NCBI GenBank assembly: GCA_937911045.1
Contig: CALEPX010000039.1
Coordinates: forward strand, 1 to 64,000
Direction of reading: 5' to 3'
Origin: an uncultured Fretibacterium sp.
GTDB taxonomy: Bacteria > Synergistota > Synergistia > Synergistales > Aminobacteriaceae
Length of the DNA stretch: 64,000 nt
This document shows, piece after piece, positions 61,163 through 64,000 of the stretch; within the stretch, counting starts at the first letter, position 1; each line of letters begins with the position of its first letter. Under the pieces are notes generated by a model. That model was not told the origin of the DNA and did no database searches. It saw nothing but the letters and a program-made list of their open reading frames with translations. Both the position numbers and the translations under genes were made by a program.

Positions 61163-62324
61163 GTTAGCCAGAATTTTCAAGATAACATTCGGAGTTCTCG
61201 TTATAGCAGGCGTGTGTTTCGGATTGAATACTCTCCGCGAGAAAAAAGAATCCGAGCCTGAACCGGAAATTATCAGACCAGTTCGCACGATGATTTTGCA
61301 GAATGGCGCAGGTGACATGATACGCAATTATTTCGGCACAGTCCAAGGCGGTAAACGCGCAGATCTTTCGTTCAGAGTTTCCGGCACTCTCAGCAAAATT
61401 CTCGTCGAGAAAGGCGAATCAGTTAAGAAAGGTCAATTATTAGCGACACTTGATCCCAGAGATTTCAATACGCATGTAAGTCAGGCTCAAAGCACACAGG
61501 CTCAAGCTCAGGCTCAGTTAAACGACGCTCAGGCAAATTTCAAACGCTACGAGAATCTCTATAAGCAAAAAGTCGTCCCGAAAGCTACGTATGATACGTA
61601 CAAAACTCAGCTCGATGTCGCGAAATCCGCCCTAAATACCGCAGCCGCTCAGGTAAAATCCGCACGCGATGCTCTCAAAGATACGGAATTACGCGCGCCA
61701 TTTAACGGAGTTATCGCAGATCGTACGGTCGAAAATTTTCAGGACGTCACAGCGAAACAAACTGTTTTTAGCTTGCAGGATATTTCCACGCTGGAAATCG
61801 TGTTCAACGTTCCGGATAATGACGTTCTGCTCGCACCGCTGCCAAAAATTCACAGCATAAACGAACTCAAAAAACACAGCGACATTCTGACGATTAACGC
61901 ACGCTTCGACGCAATCCCTGATAAAATCTTCCCGCTCGAACTCAAAGAAGTCGCAACGAAAGCTAACACAGCTACGAATACTTATCCAGCAACAGCCGTA
62001 ATGACTACAAAATCAGACGTTATAATTCTCCCGGGTATGGCGGTCAAAGTCGAGGCAAAATTCCTGAACGAAAACGTAAATCATGACCCGAACAAATTCA
62101 GCGTTCCGTCAACGGCAATTCTGAAACAGGGCGAAAATAATTACGTGTGGATTTATGACAACGGACTCGCACGAAAAATTCCAGTTAATATCGGCAACAT
62201 GAATAACGATGCCTCGATCGAAATTTCCGGAGAAAATCTCAAGAACGGAGATATTATAATCACGGCTGGCGTATATTTCCTGCATGATTCTCAGAAAATC
62301 AGGATTTTAGAATCAGGAGAATGA
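61161..62324 (+). CDS. RND efflux periplasmic adaptor (HlyD/MexA family)
   Basis: A 387-residue membrane-fusion protein. N-terminal helix or signal anchor (ARIFKITFGVLVIAGVCFGL) without a lipobox; lipoyl half-motifs ADLSFRVSGTLSKILVEKGESVKKGQLLATLD and LRAPFNGVIADR flank an alpha-hairpin rich in Gln/Ala (QAQSTQAQAQAQLNDAQ); then a beta-barrel and membrane-proximal domain. It bridges the permease to an outer-membrane channel. It starts at TTG 61161 after AAGGAG. The permease follows 7 bases later; no TolC-like gene is in view. Confidence 0.92.
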   Translation: MLARIFKITFGVLVIAGVCFGLNTLREKKESEPEPEIIRPVRTMILQNGAGDMIRNYFGTVQGGKRADLSFRVSGTLSKILVEKGESVKKGQLLATLDPRDFNTHVSQAQSTQAQAQAQLNDAQANFKRYENLYKQKVVPKATYDTYKTQLDVAKSALNTAAAQVKSARDALKDTELRAPFNGVIADRTVENFQDVTAKQTVFSLQDISTLEIVFNVPDNDVLLAPLPKIHSINELKKHSDILTINARFDAIPDKIFPLELKEVATKANTATNTYPATAVMTTKSDVIILPGMAVKVEAKFLNENVNHDPNKFSVPSTAILKQGENNYVWIYDNGLARKIPVNIGNMNNDASIEISGENLKNGDIIITAGVYFLHDSQKIRILESGE

Positions 62325-62331
62325 TCTCAAA

Positions 62332-64000
62332 ATGGACATCGCAAGAGCAAGTATTAAACGTTTAAGCGTAGTGTTGTTCGTGTGCGTTATAATCGCTGTC
62401 GGAGGATTTTTGGCGTATTTCCAGATAGGCAAACTTGAAGACCCGTCATTCACAATCAAGACCGCCGTTGTCAGTGCAGTTTACCCGGGCGCGAGTGCTT
62501 ATGAAGTCGAACAGGAAGTCACGTCACGAATCGAGGACGCTATTCAGGCAATGGGCGAAATCAAACATATCAGGTCACGCTCAACTCCCGGGCTTGCTGT
62601 CGTATATGTTGATATAAAAGACGAATACACAAGCTCAGAACTTCCGGAAATTTGGGATGTTCTTCGACAAAAAATTAATGACGCTCAGGTATACATGCCA
62701 ACCGGAACGACGATTTTGATTAATAACGATTTCGGCGATGTTTACGGGCAATATTACGCGCTGATCGGCGACGGCTACACGATGAAAGAATTATATGACT
62801 ACGCGGACTTCCTGAAGAAAAATCTCGTGCTGGTCGATGGCGTTGCGAGTGTGAAAATTCTCGGTGAACAGGAAGAATGTATTTACGTGGAATTTTCGGC
62901 TTCAAGATTTTCGGCTCTGGGATTATCTCCGCTGACAATTCTTGGCACATTAACACAGCAGAACACGCTTTCACCAATGGGAAATATTACACTTGAAGAT
63001 CGCTATATACGCATATCGCCGACAGGAGCAATTCTAAAAGTCGAGGACATTGGAGATCTCGTAATCGGCGGATCTGGCGGAAATTTGATACGCTTGAAAG
63101 ACATCGCAAATATTCGCCGCGCATATTCAGAGCCGCAAAGTTTCAAAATGAAGTTCAATAACAGACCCGCGCTCGCAATCGGAATTTCTACGGTGAAAGG
63201 CGGGAACGTCGTGAACATGGGGCGCGCTGTATCGAAACGCCTCAAAGAACTCGAAGCTTTCAGACCTGTCGGGATCGAATTAAACGAGATTTACATGCAA
63301 TCAGATCAAGTCGTAAAATCAACGGACGATTTTCTGATTAATCTCGGCGAATCTCTCGCAATAGTAATCGGAGTTTTGTTAATCTTCATGGGACTCAGTT
63401 CGGGTTTGATAATCGGTCTGGTGTTATTATTAACTGTCTCCGGAACTTTCGCGATCATGAATTACACAGGAATAGATTTGCAGGCTGTATCGCTTGCTGC
63501 GTTGATAATTGCGCTGGGGTCACTTGTTGATAACGCGATTGTAGTTTCCGAGGGAATGCTGGTCGGCGTTGAACGTGGAAAAAAACTCGAAGATGCCGCG
63601 TCAGAATGTGTCGAAGGCTCGAAATGGGCGATGCTCGGCGGAACTTTAATAGCTGTAATGGCGTTTGCTCCGACGGGTTTGTCAGATGCTTCAGCCGGAG
63701 AATATTTGCGGAGTTTGTTTCAGGTTGTGGCGATTTCGATGTTCTTGAGCTGGTTTGCTGCATTGATAATCACGCCCGTACTCGGAAAGTTAATGCTAAA
63801 AGTCTCACATCATGACGGCGATTCAGATCCGTATGACAAATTCATGTTCAGAGCTTATCGCGCGCTTCTGGAGGCATGTTTGAGACATAGATTCTTTACG
63901 GTTTTAGTCACGATTGCAATATTCGCGGCGTCACTTGTACTTTACATGAATCTTGACACGTCGTTTTTCCCGGACGCTGAGACAGTTTATTACAACGTAG
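62332..64000 (+). CDS. RND efflux permease (partial, runs off the window)
   Basis: ATG 62332 opens a frame with no stop to the end of the window (about 556 codons of roughly 1020). N-terminal helix with RLSVVLFVCVIIAVGGFLAYFQIGKLEDPSF; YPGASAYEVEQEVTSRIEDAI, then porter subdomains and the helix block SLAIVIGVLLIFMGLSSGLIIGL. LVDNAIVVSEGMLVGVERGKKLEDAA carries the family's Asp-Asn of the second helix pair. It exports compounds by proton antiport with the adaptor upstream. Substrate cannot be told. Confidence 0.93.
   Translation, partial: MDIARASIKRLSVVLFVCVIIAVGGFLAYFQIGKLEDPSFTIKTAVVSAVYPGASAYEVEQEVTSRIEDAIQAMGEIKHIRSRSTPGLAVVYVDIKDEYTSSELPEIWDVLRQKINDAQVYMPTGTTILINNDFGDVYGQYYALIGDGYTMKELYDYADFLKKNLVLVDGVASVKILGEQEECIYVEFSASRFSALGLSPLTILGTLTQQNTLSPMGNITLEDRYIRISPTGAILKVEDIGDLVIGGSGGNLIRLKDIANIRRAYSEPQSFKMKFNNRPALAIGISTVKGGNVVNMGRAVSKRLKELEAFRPVGIELNEIYMQSDQVVKSTDDFLINLGESLAIVIGVLLIFMGLSSGLIIGLVLLLTVSGTFAIMNYTGIDLQAVSLAALIIALGSLVDNAIVVSEGMLVGVERGKKLEDAASECVEGSKWAMLGGTLIAVMAFAPTGLSDASAGEYLRSLFQVVAISMFLSWFAALIITPVLGKLMLKVSHHDGDSDPYDKFMFRAYRALLEACLRHRFFTVLVTIAIFAASLVLYMNLDTSFFPDAETVYYNV

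Overview
This is a moderately AT-rich, densely coded chromosomal window of about 40 protein genes, both strands, with no gene-free stretch over 300 bases. It comes from a diderm, peptidoglycan-containing, flagellated bacterium. The evidence is a complete type II secretion operon with a secretin, an RND efflux pair, a diacylglycerol kinase beside a lipid-A-type phosphoethanolamine transferase remnant, a flagellar cap protein FliD and a MurE with a DNAR variant of the diaminopimelate motif. A 2[4Fe-4S] ferredoxin suggests an anaerobe. Synergistota or a similar gut/rumen anaerobe would fit, but the window has no rRNA and the taxonomy is only a guess.

Layout. 1-4.1 kb: a tiny amphipathic peptide gene with a structured 3' region, a secreted SYLF-domain protein (minus strand), a broken phosphoethanolamine transferase followed by dgkA, a small secreted protein and a ferredoxin. 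4.15-7.9 kb: murE-murF-mraY with overlapping start/stop codons. 7.9-10.9 kb: a thiamine salvage operon (HAD phosphatase, ThiD-TenA fusion, thiamine pyrophosphokinase) behind a TPP riboswitch and its terminator. 11.0-17.0 kb: a membrane coiled-coil gene split by a 126-bp MITE-like insertion, then a 1738-residue secreted M23/Ig-repeat protein. 17.2-20.8 kb, minus strand: a solitary cas3, ssrA (tmRNA) and smpB. 20.8-25.9 kb: a very large fliD with a sigma-28-like promoter. 25.9-28.8 kb: a DUF4230 protein, a J-domain protein that seems to start at AUU, and a DUF815 ATPase. 28.9-36.2 kb, minus strand: carB, a PpiD/SurA-like chaperone with an acidic repeat tail, and polA. 36.3-38.9 kb: a zinc macrodomain hydrolase, a class M sirtuin and an AlbA_2/GHKL-like protein in overlapping order. 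39-46 kb: mltG, a short ftsK, an acyl-ACP thioesterase, trkA and trkH. 46-49.7 kb: a fused MFS/spermidine-synthase-like protein and an O-antigen-ligase-family protein. 49.7-61.1 kb: the type II secretion operon in the order J-K-L-M-N-C-I-D-E-F-G-H. 61.1-64 kb: an RND adaptor and the start of its permease, cut by the window end.

Most of the window is housekeeping and cell-envelope biology: wall precursors and MltG build the wall, DgkA/PEtN transferase, the ligase and the thioesterase handle lipids and surface glycans, and secretion and efflux cross two membranes. The accessory features most worth following up are the macrodomain-sirtuin-AlbA_2 cassette, the orphan cas3 beside ssrA, the giant modular FliD, the MITE-split gene and two Shine-Dalgarno-led genes with AUU/AUA-type starts.
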